DNA of 64,000 nucleotides from Tubulanus polymorphus (lineage: Eukaryota; Nemertea; Palaeonemertea; Tubulaniformes; Tubulanidae), in the NCBI RefSeq assembly GCF_964204645.1, contig NC_134029.1:3605001-3669000 (forward strand), read 5' to 3'. The translations under genes and the position numbers were made by a program. Under the pieces are notes generated by a model that was not told the origin of the DNA, did no database searches, and saw only the letters and a list, made by a program, of their open reading frames with translations. Each line of letters opens with the position of its first letter. The first letter of the stretch is position 1. This document shows, piece after piece, positions 47,714 to 60,799 of the stretch.

Positions 47714-49033
47714 ATGGCTGAACTTCTTTCGAATAAACTTGATGACTTCATGAACGAAACTCATGTTTTACCGAAACATGACATCATTAATATGTACAAC
47801 CAATGGACCACGACGTATGAAAAGGTAAGTAAATGACGACGTTTAACAATGGTTTTTTATTTCGGTCCGTTTCGGTTTCATCGGTACTTATACGTTAAGT
47901 AGTTCGTTCTGTGAAACGGACTCGATATAACTATTTGTTTTCGATTTATTCAGGAAGTCGGAGAGAATTACGAAGCACCTAACCGCTTGGCAGAAAGTGT
48001 CTGCAGACATGTCCACAATAAGAAAGCATCATTTCTGGATGTCGGAGCGGGCACCGGTCTCTTTGCTGAGGCGGTAAGTTCCTCGCTTTGAATTTGCTTT
48101 TGTTTAAGGTTTTCGTATTAAACACGGAAACATACATGCGTAAAACCTGATGCCTACAAGATTTTAAGTTTAGATTTAGTGTTTTTAGGAGCTAAACAAA
48201 TAACACTCGAAATGCTTCCGTTACAATACTCGGTTGTTGTAAAGACCGTACAAATATTTTTGCAGCTTCTCAAGGCTGGATTCAACGGCCATTTCGACGG
48301 GTTAGACCCAGCGACCGGATTTGCCGCTAAAGCAAAAGAAAGGAAACTTTATTATAACTTCTATCACGAATTCATCACTGAAGAACCTTGCAGTATTCCA
48401 ACAGGTCAGTTATGCATCCGAGAATAAAACTTAATGCGATCGTTTTTATTTTATATATTCATATTTACATCAAAAGTGATATCAATTTGATTTTCAGAAA
48501 CATACGACAATATCGCAGTATGCGGAGCTATAGTACCTGGCCATATTCATTACAACGCTATCGTAGAGCTTCTGCGTATGATTAAGAAAGGTAATTATCC
48601 AATCATATATGTATTCTTCTGGTTTTTCAAAAACTAGATAATTCGATTCAGACACGACGTTACTGCCACGAGGCGCATTGACCGAAAGGTTTAGACAGGC
48701 TTGGCGCAATCTTAAGGTTCAAATCCTTATGGTTTCTTGATATCTTCGATGGTTTTTCTCTTTTTGGAGAGAATATTTCAACTGTCCGACGTTGGACGGT
48801 TCAATTAAGGTCATCTATTGAGGTTGAAATTTTTTAAAAATGAATCCGTTTTTTCAGGTGGTCACATTTTCATCGCGATGCGCGAAGAATATACGAAAAC
48901 GAAGTTCTCGGGAATGGACGAATTTTTAGCCGATCTTGAAAATGCTGGAAAGTGCAAAGTTGTCGAACGATCAACATACACAAATCATTACATCCACTAC
49001 AACGGATTATTACTGGTCATTCAGAAATATTAA
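47714..49033 (+). CDS. METTL27-like methyltransferase, array copy 6 (most diverged)
   Basis: Exons 47714-47824, 47954-48073, 48266-48404, 48498-48590 and 48858-49033 sum to 639 nt, 212 aa. Intron phases equal those of the other copies. Landmarks: YNQWTTTYEK, FLDVGAGTGLFAE (GAGTG in place of AAGSG), FDGLDPATGFA, VCGAIVPGHIHYN (CC of the others is VC), GGHIFIAMREEY. It is the oldest branch of the array by sequence. AATAAA at 49450. Confidence 0.92.
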
Positions 49034-50642
49034 AAACTTAATCGGACGAAGAATTAATGCAAAGGATTATCGTGTATCACTGTAAAGAGTTTTTGATCGC
49101 CATTCGAATGTAAAAAGTTGGAACAACGAAGTAAAAATGTATATATGTAATCGCTCCATATATTATTACAAGAATACGTCTTTATTAATGTCACTATGTC
49201 AATTTATCTGCGGTTGGTTTTTATGCGGGACTATGTCGCGAGTTCAAAAAAAATTGGTGAACAATAAATATAGAACGGGTTTTGACGCTATTTATCGAAA
49301 AAAGGTTCGATGTAATATAAATAACAATGACGACGAACAATCCAATAGAATAGATGTTCATATTATGTAAATAGCCAAATGAAGAAAATGTCTAGGCTTG
49401 TTGTAAACTGTCTACATGTTTGAGACAGTATTAATGTTTTTATAGTTTGAATAAATGATCGTTTTATTGTCATTTGAAATTCATCATCGTTAATTCATCA
49501 GTAATGAAGCCGGGCAAACATCTACATGCGCAACATAGAGGACACTACAAGGACCGAATTGCGCCATGCTCCTAAGCGCAGCGCGCTCAAGGAATTGTAT
49601 CTGCAGCATTTATAAGCGATAAGCGAAACCTGCTGTTGGTGATATAAACGTTTATTAGAGGTTCAAAACCTCATCTTATATCATCAACTGTTGGTTTCGC
49701 TTTGAACATAAAAAAAACTGAGCATATATCAGTCTACCAGTCATTTACAAGCACTTATCGTCACCCGTGTCAAATTGAATATAAAACAATTCTTCAGTTG
49801 CTGTTATTTCTCCATTGAAAGGTACCGTGCCATATTGAATATAAAACAATTCTTCAGTTGCTGTTATTTCTCCATTGAAAGGTATCCGAAGTGAGCTTTT
49901 TGCACGGGGAGATAATGATTTCATCAATTCTAGTTTAATTCCATATAATACAGAAATTGACACACATGTAACATATATTCAATTTTCGTAAACCCTATAA
50001 TACGTTCAGTCAAATGAACAGTAAATACTTTTTGATTAATTACATACATAACACATTTTTGATAACACGGTTACGAGTTATCAACGATTGATCCGCTAGC
50101 CAAGAAAACTCGTTTATTCCGGCTCGGAATTAACCTCAACGTTCGAGAACGTACTTTGCGCTGCGTCGAAGATTATCAAACATATTAGATATTTGGCGAA
50201 TACGCTGGACAAAATACGCTGGACTAAACGCTCTCACAAGCCGAATTTGGTGTCATGCACTTAGCTTACACACAGACAAGTCAACATCTCTATATACATG
50301 CGGCAGACATAAACCCCACAAATTCCAACTTTTTCATTTCATACGAGATTAAACATAAAACATTATAGACTACGGTTGAATATCGGAACCAAAATGGATT
50401 GAATTAATTTCATCATCATTTGCCAATTCAATATCATTTTTTATTCATAACACCACCCGACGTTTTCAAAGCGGAATTAATGAAATCCACGCGACAGATG
50501 TAGCATACTTATGCAGATCCATTATCAACCTATTTTATCAAAATATAAGCATCTATTTGTATGCAGTGTATATATTGAAGTTAGCATTTGGCACGGTAAT
50601 CTAAAAAGATACAGAAATACAAGAAATAAATACAGGACAAAA
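49034..50642. other. 3' UTR of array copy 6 and intergenic repeats
   Basis: To 49455 this is probably 3' UTR. A hairpin lies at about 49621-49703 (AAGCGAAACCTGCTGTTGGT and the mirror ACTGTTGGTTTCGCTT). A two-copy tandem repeat of period 60 follows at 49765-49884 (CAGTTGCTGTTATTTCTCCA in each). The rest, 49885-50642, should contain the promoter and 5' UTR of the glutamate receptor gene; no TATA box is convincing. Confidence 0.5.
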
Positions 50643-53600
50643 ATGGAATTCAACGCGTACATATCAATACTTTTACTATTTGAATTGTTTTGGATTGTTA
50701 ACTCGGCTATTTGGAGGGATAAATGGGGCAATGCCTATGAAGAAATCGGATGCACTCCTGGATCCTCGACGATCACATTGCAAATAGGTAACAATATAAT
50801 GTCGTGCTCCAGAATTCGGATCCAATGTAACGTATTTCGAAATATATGCGGGAATACGTATTCATTCAATTCCATTTCATCATATCAAATCATTATTTAC
50901 CACCGAAGAAGGCCTTAGGTCTATATACGGACAGCCTCTTAGTTTTGATTTCATTTCGGTAAATCTTTCGAATTCCTAAAATGCACGTGTATATATTACT
51001 TTGTCAGGCGTGGTCAGTACAAATCACCACGGCGATGATGAATATCTTCACGTATTGAAACGGGCGGATGATGTGCTTTCACAAGATCACATAGGAAATC
51101 TCATTCACGGAGTCATGTCGAAAAAGTTCTTCACGTGTTACACATTCAATCTATCTGAAATACTAGTACCGGCTGAGTATTCGCAGTATGTGACTGAAAC
51201 GGGTAAAACTACAAGAAAAATCACAATCAACAAATCTAAAAAAGATGAAATTCCTTAAGATCTTTATCGTCTCGATAATCAAGGCAATTATTCCACTTAG
51301 TTACATTTTGAAGTAATCTTACAATCGATTCGATTCGTCTGATTGGTATGGTATAAACTTTGCATTCAAAGAGATCAGCTTCTGTTAGCCTTTATCACGA
51401 AACTGCTTTGTTATTTTAAGCTTACAATTGGTTCATGGACGGAAAGAAATTGGAATCCTTTCATTTTCTCATCGGATCCTTCGTGAAATCTGTAGCAGTT
51501 ATGACGTCAGCTGCCAATCTGCCATACTACGTCATCACTCCTTTGCCTACATCGGGAAAGGAACAACACTTCGAATTTGAACGGAAGGCCGGGCTGTTAA
51601 AAGGTCCCATCTTGAATATGCAGCCATTCTATTCATCTACTGTAGCTCTGACGATTAGTGACTATGTTCGCGCAACGAAGAGAAATCGCATATTATTGCT
51701 TTATGATATCGCATACATGACAGGTTGGTTTAATGCGTGAGTTTCTAATCAAATCGTTTGGAAAAACGCGTATATTATTTTACATTATTCATTATATATA
51801 AATGAGTTTGATAATGACGACAGGAAATATGTTGCGTATGCAATTTTCTAAATCAATTAAGTGAGAATATTGTTTTTTCTAATCACCAGACACGGCGGCA
51901 ATCGATAATCAGTTACACGGAGGCAATATAGAATTCACGTTACATTTTGCGTTGCGTAAGCCTATGTATGACGTACGCTATAATCACGTGCCAGGGACGC
52001 ATCACGAATCTGTGCAGGAGATTGCCTACACTATTTTCATGCACGACATCAATACTGTGATTTTCTTTTTTCACGCCAAAAACAGATGGAGCAACTACGA
52101 ACGAGTAGGTATAGATCCCGGTTGCTAACATCTGTGTTTGTGTGAACATGCCAATATTTTGGCACAATAAGGGGCACTTTTCCGAAATTTCTGGGGGTAA
52201 TTGCCCCCTGCCCCTTCTAAATACGACCCTGCATACCCCATACTCGAGATAAATTTTCACGAAAATACCCCTTGTTTCATGACAGCTCGCCTACTTATTT
52301 CCGCCGCCTGATTCTTTTTTTCAGTTGGTCCATGAGATCGAAACAGATGAGAAACACATTACTTGGATTTGCGGTACATTTGTGAGTTCAAGCGATATTC
52401 CTTATAACGTCTGGCCACATAAATTTCTTTTTTTATAGTTTGTTGCTTTAATTTTTGCAAGAGAGAGATGTTGATCCGTCGAATAATCACCAATTTGGCA
52501 TAGTTTTCAATCTAGTTTATTTTCTGGCAAATTGTCAATTAAAACTGAAATGAAACAATAATAACAATAACAATCTCACCTCTGAATTGGATTTCTTGGC
52601 CGATCGTCAACATGAAAAGGTCAGATTGCGTCGTTTTGTCACCGTATCTCGTATCTATATCTAAGATTACATTTTATTTTAAGTCACACGTTCGAGTAAA
52701 CAAATAAACCATTCACATATTTTCCAGATGGATTTTGCCGAAAAACCAATGACCTATGGGATGGCGTTGAAGCTTTTTACCCCTCTGATAATGCTACCCT
52801 CGACTATGTCTCAGAAACGGCTTTACAAACCGCTGAAGCAGTCAGCCGTCGATATGTACTTACTTCATTTCGGCGCAATGTTACGCATGCAGTTGAAAAC
52901 TTTCGATTTAGAAAAATTCGATACATTGAGATTCTACGAGAAAATGAAATCGGTGAATATAGCGTGTAAAAATCTTCAAGAGATTGAAGTCAATTGAACA
53001 CAAAACCAATCGTTTTGTTCGTTTAAGGCTCATTTAGATTACGTAACAAATGGAATGGTTATGTGTAATCGGTCTAATCCTACTGGAAAAATGACGATGT
53101 TCAAACTTTCAATGCATGTTGAATACGACACATTCGGCATACGACGAAATGCTTACATCACTATTAGAGATTACGATGATCTGACCAGGGTATGATAATA
53201 AGAATTTTAAAAATTAGAGAATATTATTTTTCTGATTTGACAATGCTTGTCTAAAAATCAAGTTGCGTTATAGGTCATGTGGCTATATGCCAATCTCTGC
53301 AACCGATTTTACCGCTGGTTTGAGCTGGTTAGTGTTATCTACGAGCAATTATCTAACTATCTAGTTAGATAATTGCTCGTAGGTGTTATCTATGCATGAC
53401 TTATGACATGATCTACTACCCTCGATTAATTACCCGTCTTTCAGGTTCGTTATTGGTACGCGAATGGACCCACCCCTGAAACAAGAATAACGCCGAGAAA
53501 AAATATCTGCAACATTTCCTACACTTTACCACCGACCAAAGTACTCGTAGTAATAGTGAGTGAAATATCCAAGAAATTATTCATTGAGACAATATTTAAG

Positions 53601-56040
53601 GCTATCATAAAAACCCCTAAACTAGTGATTCAATGATAACTATAAGCTCTGTCTGTGATCCTGACGTTTCATCCCTTCTTCAGAGTTTATTCAAAATGAC
53701 AGTAGATAGATACAGATAGTAAGTTTGATAAGCCGCACTGGTAAGCTCTCCTGAAGGGAGATTGATAGAGGTCAGGATCACAGAACTTATATTTATTCAC
53801 TAGGGTTTTTAAGACTGCGACTAAAATCTAAATTAAAACTTCGATACTTAAGCCTGATTTTTACCAAATATTTTGAGCAGGACGAACCATTTGTTTATAT
53901 GCTGGACGATGAATTTGGTAGGTTGAAGGGAAACGATAGATTCAGCGGCATATTTGTCGAGTATTTTGAGTTGGTGGCTGAACATGTTCGTAAAAACTAC
54001 GGCTTGAAATTTCATTACGAGTTGGTGCACAAACCGGGCCTCGATTACGGACGATACGAGAACGGGACGTGGAACGGTGCCGTTGGTGAAATACTATCCG
54101 GTAGATATGAGGTAATGAGCATGAAATGGGTGTTGTTTTCCATTGAAGAAAAACCCACAGTACGAAGTGAGCTAAAAGAGGGCGTTTCGACTCAAATGCT
54201 ATGAGCTTTTGTTAAAATGGCTCTAAAATGGCTCGTGGCGTTCGAGTCGAATCGTCAAAATCCTCGAATAGTTTTACTTCGTATTGGAGGTTTTTTCTTC
54301 AGTTGAATAAGAAATTCGCGTGACTGTGGAAGCCAACACTTTCCCTCAATCTCCCATGAATAGTAAAACGATGGCACTAGTAGTTCACTTATGTAATGAT
54401 GTAAGACTTCGATACGCGAACGGAAATGCTGTAAAACGATACTGCAATCTGCAAAAGAATTTCTACTCGTTAATAGTGAATATTCAAATCAACATCTATG
54501 TTGATTATGGATATTGTATTATGTAATTATGTAATTAAGTTTTAGCGGAGACGCAGAACCGACTTGATTTGAATACGAATATTTTGTGTTTTGATTGTTT
54601 CAGATAGTATTAGCGGCTATAAGTAAAACATATTCGCGAATGGAAGTGATATCGTTCACGCCTGGAATTGTGAGCGACGGTTTAACGTTCATTTACCGAC
54701 CGCATCACGAAGCAACGAACTTCTACTATTCGTTCTTGAAACCACTCGGATATTTCGCCTGGCTCGTCGTCATTTCCGGCATCGCGTTGACCGCATTTAC
54801 GCTACGCATATTCTATAAACTGAATCCAACTCACGAAGAAATCGACGCCGAGCATCATTTTACGATGCGATACTGTTTATGGTACGGCTACACGACGTCT
54901 TTGCGGTTGGGTGCCCCGATGACGCCGACCACTGTCCCGATGCGCTTGTTCACCTTTTTCGTAATGTTTTTCGCTATGGTTGTCATAAGTTCGTACACGG
55001 GAAACATGGCCAGTTTTCTGACCGAGGAAACCTTCCTGGATCAGCTAGATAATTTATCGCAATTAGCGACGCAGACGAAGTTTGCATACGGTTTCGAAGT
55101 AGGAGGTACGGACGACATGTTCTTCGCCAATTCGAAAGATCCAGCTTACAGTAAAATGAACGCACATATGCGTAAACATAACACGACAGTCGAAAGCATC
55201 GAAGCCGGAATCGATAAAGCGATGAACGAAGATTACGTGTTCATAACGCAATCGATCGGTGTCAATTATTTCAAGGGTAAGACCTAGACGAAGCTAGTTA
55301 AGTGGCTGGTAAACAGCTCCCGAATGATCATTTAATTCACCTAAAAGGCGAAATAACTCGTTATCTACCGGTACTTCGGAGATAGCGATTCGTTTAAAAG
55401 AGTTTCACGATTGCTCCAGAAATGCCTTATATTTCCAGCGTTGAAGAAGTACTGTAAACTGAAAATGGGCGAGGGACGGATATCTATACACGAGATTGCG
55501 ATACCGATGGCGAAAGATTCTCCTTACGTAAAACCATTATCGGACGCAGTCAGAGAGATCCGTGGGTCACATCAGAGCAGAGATATAATCAACTAGTAGG
55601 TATAGAAAGAGTTACGGGATCAAAACCACGTGTGTGACTGTCCTGGTATCGCAATGGAAATGTCGTTAGCCTGTTCATTTGAATTTCCTAAATCACTGTT
55701 CTCTATTTGTGCTTATTTCTATAGTTGGTTGCACGGTAAAGATCCATGTTTGAAGACGGAGAATGTCCTACCGAAACAGATCAGCTACGCAAATTTCAGC
55801 GGCGGGTTCATAATGCTCGGTATCGGAGTCGGAATCTCATTTTTAGCGTCGGTTATCAAACGCGTTTTGATACGTTTCAATTTGTGTTCTCGAATCATAC
55901 ACCCCAAACCAGAACGGAATCCTCCGGGTAAAGCGCCGTCGATACGGCGAAATCAAGTGGGCGACGCGATTGAAGTGAGATTACCCACGACGACCCAGCC
56001 TGGTTTAACGGGTAGATTAGAATCGGTCACGAAATTCTAG
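50643..56040 (+). CDS. Divergent ionotropic glutamate receptor subunit
   Basis: Ligand-gated cation channel subunit of the plasma membrane. Exons: 50643-50787, 51008-51202, 51421-51723, 51890-52104, 52325-52381, 52728-52952, 53028-53189, 53445-53555, 53881-54111, 54604-55276, 55439-55595, 55725-56040; they join in phase to 929 aa. Signal peptide about 1-22 (ISILLLFELFWIV), a weakly conserved amino-terminal domain, ligand-binding S1 from about 465 (DEPFVYMLDD, WNGAVGEILSGR), M1 about 598-619, pore loop near 641-651 (WYGYTTSLRLG), M3 with SSYTGNMASFLTEE about 677-690, S2, and M4 about 852-873. The ligand carboxylate-binding Arg aligns with R560 (TYSRMEVI). The acidic residue that binds the ligand amino group in GluA2 (LLES) aligns with Q764 (ITQS), and SYTANLAAF is SYTGNMASF. 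Early exon joins, especially at 51723, are less secure. AATAAA at 56132. Confidence 0.88.
53332..53391. repeat. Perfect 21-bp palindrome flanked by direct repeats
   Basis: CTACGAGCAATTATCTAACTA at 53339-53359 is followed after two bases by its exact complement to 53382. The 9-mer GTGTTATCT stands at 53332-53340 and 53383-53391. It lies in the glutamate receptor intron between the exons ending at 53189 and starting at 53445. Confidence 0.9.
53609..53811. mobile_element. Inverted-repeat element in a glutamate receptor intron
   Basis: AAAACCCCTAAACTAGTGA with GTCTGTGATCCTGAC on the left is mirrored by GTCAGGATCACAGA and TCACTAGGGTTTTT on the right. A noncoding core of about 100 bp lies between. 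It has the shape of a MITE with imperfect arms; no target duplication was found. Confidence 0.6.
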
Positions 56041-56542
56041 GTATCGGTACTGCAGCAGCATTTTGGTTACGGCAAACAACGAACAAGACATCCACAAAAC
56101 TTCGATAATACTCATGTACACTATCTGGTCGAATAAAATCTCCCTTTGCAATTAAAAGTAGATTTTTGTCTGAATTCTGTTATGGATCTGTTTCACAAAA
56201 TTGTGATACCTAACTACAGTCCAGATTTGGTTGAATCCCCACGTTATCTACTGGTGGAACTCAAAACATACGATATAGGCCGGGAAAATCTTCGTTGGTA
56301 ACAACGATAAGGCCCTGATTTATCTCTGAAGACCTTCGGCCCTTCTTTTGTGTTGCGCATGTAATCACAGTAGGCAATAACATAACTATATATTATTAAT
56401 CGTATCGCGTATTTAAAGTATGAATAAGCGAAAAATTCGGGTCAGTTTATTCATGGTAAATTTGGCAAAGTAATTACACTATAAGTATTGCTATATACGT
56501 ACGAACAGTGTGTCATTCAGCTGCAGTGGCTTGTATCTAAAT

Positions 56543-58693
56543 ATGGATCAAAAAAGATCATTGTTAATCGTCGCAACCTTCGTGGTTTTCTGCTATAATT
56601 ATGGGGTGAGTATTGATGCATTATTGAAACTAGTGAAATCATGTACTGTATTTCCTGAAGTTATGTTTGAATGTCATGTGTAACGTATATCTTATATAGG
56701 AAGCAACTGAAAACACGATTTGTTCCGAAGTTGAACTGCCGACAATCGTAAGATTAGAAGTTTCTCGATTCGAGGTCGGATCCGGCGCGTCCATCATAGT
56801 CGATTTGAACATTCAACGCGGAGGTGACGTTAAAGTGAAATGGTTTCGTCAACAGGAAGAAACGTCGTATCTCGTTGCGGATACAGGTACTTATCTCAGA
56901 ACATATTATTTAGATTTATTATATCTCTAACTCTGATATTTTACCAACTTATACGCAGTTGTACAATGACGGTTGTACAAGTAATTCAAGGGTGGATCCG
57001 ACTTGCGCACTTGCATTGAGTACTGCTCACATTTAGATTTCTTTAGAAATCCTCAAATCAGCAGAGGAGCCAGGGGTCCTTGTACTGAAAACTCCGACGC
57101 GAGGAGAAGCATTCTTTCGCATCTTGATTATGGCCGTAATACAAAGCTGAATAAAAGGAAAAATACCAAAAGTTTGCAAATTCTTTTTCCCGAGTACCGC
57201 TCGAGCAATATGAGTGGTAGGTTGGATCCACCGCTGAACATATATTTGATGGGATCATTATTACACCAGCATTCCAGTTCAATCTGTTTATCCATTACCA
57301 TTTATTCAACTATTTTCCTTCTATTTGCTTCCAGTAAATACGCAATCGTTTGAAATAATTCGAGGCGGAAATCGCCGAGCGAGATTGCACGTGAATTCGG
57401 TTAAATATCGAGACTTGAAAGAGACACATATCCTTGAAATAGCTCCGCGTTCATCGTGCGCCGATGTATCAACGAGAATCATTATCGTTCACAAACAAAC
57501 CTATGTCTCTAATATTCGTCTTCCCACGATAAAAGACGTCAGCGGTAAATTTGTTCTTTCGGAAAACGTCGACAAATCATGGAGACTGTCGGCAACTGTC
57601 GTCGTACACGGAGTGGAGAAGTATTTGGGACGTTACTCGCGGCCGCCACGCATAGGCGCTAATTCCTGGAGAAAGATTATCAACAGAGATGCTTCTCCTG
57701 TCAATAGACGCCACTTTGAACCAAATGGCGCCAAATACAAACACACGAAAGCCGAAGAATGGATTTCCGAATCCAGTTATCAAATTTGGCGTATTTTAGA
57801 TGTTACAAATGCGACTTGGAATGAAGCGGGCATGTACAGTTTTGAGTTCAATCATGGTTTTACCGGGGGATTCAGGTATACAGTGCGTGTTTTTAGTGAA
57901 ATAGAATTACCAACATATCCCGGAATTCTACACGGAATGTATGTGCAGTCGTGTTCCGGTCACGTGCCACACATTGACGGATCGCTGCCGATCAGGAAGA
58001 ACTATGACGACTGTATAATGTGCCGTATTTCCGGGTATCCGAGACCTTATATCCGGTGGTCACGACACAGCACCCAGACTGGTGTCTACCGTCCATTCGC
58101 AGCGAGTGATGTTTCGACGCCCGGCCACTCGTACAGAACCGACACTCAATACATCCAAGGCGACACACGCTATATGGGCCGTTACAAATGCGAAGCTGGG
58201 TACAACAAACCGATCCTAAGTGTTACTTATAAAGTGGCAATTTTTGAACCGATCAAGTTCCTCTTTTCGAGTTCTTCATCGGTGATACTACTGGGTCAAA
58301 GTCAGGTATATATGAGTTAGATACTTTTTTCTATGTTCGTGTATTCGGACTTGACATTTTAATGATTTCTTTTCTATATCTTTACAGATACAATTCGTAT
58401 GCAACGCTTCCGGTGACCCATTGCCAAATATCTCGTTTTATAAAGGCCCCACGTTTTCCGAGCTTCCCGTGGACCATACGACGAAACTACCCTGGTTGCG
58501 AGTCGTTCCGTTTGCAACTAGAGTTTCTATTCAAATACGAAAAGACAGACGAACGATGACGTCAGTGGGTATTATGACCTTGAACTATCCGGGGGACGAG
58601 GTCGTTGGAAGAGGTCAGTGGGATTACAAGTGCGTCGCTTCAAATCACTACGACCGCAAGTTTAGGACGATGTCGATACAGGCAGATTTTTGA
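56543..58693 (+). CDS. Secreted immunoglobulin-domain protein
   Basis: Exons 56543-56605, 56700-56886, 57335-58305 and 58388-58693 sum to 1527 nt, 508 aa. The first exon is a signal peptide (SLLIVATFVVFCYNYG) ending at a junction, as usual for secreted Ig proteins. Immunoglobulin-like landmarks: VKVKWFRQQE in the first domain; CRISGYPRPYIRW paired with GRYKCEAGY in a C2-type domain; FVCNASGDPLPNISFYKG paired with WDYKCVASNHYD in the last domain. The protein ends shortly after (QADF) with no transmembrane segment or GPI signal, so secretion is inferred. A long central stretch (about 100-280) is not recognised. AATAAA overlaps the stop codon at 58693, and another is at 58806. Role unknown; adhesion or immune-type binding are both possible. 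Confidence 0.85.
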
Positions 58694-59770
58694 ATAAAAC
58701 TCTGAAGTTGATGCGAAGATGAGAAATCTCATCATTTAAACTAAGTTGACTTCACACCAGACTATCCTCTGTATACCACCAAAGCCGACGCTATCTTACT
58801 GATCAAATAAACTGTCTGAAATTTACCGGTGTAACAATTTATCAGATTTTTAATTTAGTGGTCGCCGATGCGGAAGGCAAATTTACGATCTGTTTGGCGA
58901 TTCCGATGTTTCTATAATTACTGTCACATAATTTAAGGCCAAGGCAATATCGCAAACCACACAGTGTTGATCATCTTGTGTACTTTGCCATAAACCAATG
59001 ATAATATGCGTCATTAATTTTCGGACGTGGGTCTTTCAGACGCTTGTGTCAGTTGCAGAGTCGTCATAATCGGAATTAATATAGGCTTTGATATATCTCG
59101 ACCTTGATTGTGCAACTGGTCTGCCTAAGTCTACCCTTGGGGCAATCATTTTGTCCGCCAGAATAACTGCAAGGACTACCGTCATATTTCTCCAGAAATT
59201 GGATGTTGTATATATTTATTCGTGTATTGAATTGAATTGAATGCTTTATTTTTCAAATATAGCCTACAGCATAATGTACATACATGCAAAATACAAAATA
59301 CAGTTAACTAGACATGGAGTGGGCCTGTTGAAAACAAGAAATAGATTATATAAAGCAGTTCCCTCATTAAAGAAGTGAAGAAGAAAAAGAGAAATGTTAA
59401 AAACTCAAACTCGCTCTCAGTCAACCCTCAAATACACAACATGCACACTTCGAATTTAAAAATATATAAATGATATTTGATGGTGTCTGTAACCTGTTCA
59501 GTTAAGCCTGAATGTGATGTAGGTAGGCTGTTTCAAGAGTACAAGTTAATCGGGTGAAGCATGGACTCTAAAACAGAGTCCATTGGTGAAGTGAAGTAAG
59601 CAATTAAATACCCTGCCGTTAATAGATCGTATGATGTAAACAGAGTTTGTATCAATATTGCGCTCGCGCGCGCGCGGTGCGAAATATCCATGCACCATTT
59701 ATACATCGTATTATTGTTTAACCTGTCGTCTTCGGGTTTGAGAGTTAAGCGAACAAACACACACGGCGAA
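58694..59770. other. Intergenic region with microsatellite and no gene
   Basis: I see no supported exon. A CGCGCGCG run at about 59661-59675 and CpG-containing sequence up to 59820 may mark the promoter of the channel gene to the right. Confidence 0.4.
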
Positions 59771-59783
59771 CGAACGACTAACA

Positions 59784-59894
59784 ATGATGGATGTCAACGT
59801 TCCCGACGACAAAACGTGCTAGATCCGAAGTTATCGGCTTAGTTCATCAGCATCAGGTTCGACCGAAAGCAAACCGAATACCGATAACCACAAG
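59784..59894 (+). promoter_or_regulatory. 5' UTR exon with short upstream ORF of the TRP-like channel gene
   Basis: An upstream ORF starts at two adjacent ATGs at 59784 and stops at 59820-59822 (MMDVNVPDDKTC). The sequence CCACAAG|GTAAGG gives a strong donor at 59894, and an acceptor TTTTTCAG ends at 60774, 25 bases before the channel ATG. An intron of 880 bp is therefore inferred. An upstream ORF in the leader could lower translation of the channel. Confidence 0.55.
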
Positions 59895-60799
59895 GTAAGG
59901 AATGTAAAATCTAAATGAAATCTGTTCGTAAACTGTCTAGACATTTCAGAATTTTTGATTTAGTCTGAGTTTGACTTATAATCGAAACTAGTCATTTCAT
60001 AGTATAACATAATTTTATTATTTGGCTAAGAATTGTGAAAATCCTTACGCATCACGAGAAATTTCAAAAACGTCATTTTTGCTGCTTCATTTCAAACTAT
60101 TTAGTCCTTACATTCAGGTATAAATGAGTTAAATTTATTTTTCATAACGTATTTTTTAAATAAATGCATCTTTTTGAATCTACAAATCATAAAAGTCTAG
60201 AGAAGTCTTGACTTCGATACACCATGATTGAGTTAGATGACTTACACGCGGCTGTATTCAGTGTGTCTGATCACGTAACAACGCTCGTTATGAAGCCTAC
60301 GGGAATAAAGTACCATTATTCAATCAATTCTGGCGATTCTAGACGAGATAATGTGACAAATATTCCTAGGGATGATACATCCCCCAGATTTATACAGCTA
60401 TTTAAGGACACTTTCGCCTCTGCGCAGATAATACGCATTTTCGCCTAGAACAAGACAGTGATTGAATGAACAGTTAATATCGATTCGATATTGCGACAAA
60501 ACTGCTGGAAGTTAATTATTCAGTATATTGACTAAAGTTGGTTTAGAAATTTAGCATATATCAACTTACCAGGTTACTGCGACTGGCAGGTTTTATTTGA
60601 CTCAACATGAGTTCATTTGGAATTAGTCCATTACCTTCCATCGATGTCATAATAATTCAAATCATTATGTAAATAGTAATTTAATCTGTTATGGTTTCTT
60701 GTAGAAATTAATAACTAATAACTAGTACAAGCTGGGACAAAAATACTCAAAACTAACATCGTTCAGTTTTTCAGGAGCTAAGGTTTGAAATTTGCTACG

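Noticed and set aside
60224-60448. 74-codon frame in the inferred leader intron of the channel gene
   Set aside because: No flanking splice sites that join it to the channel frame, and no recognisable domain.
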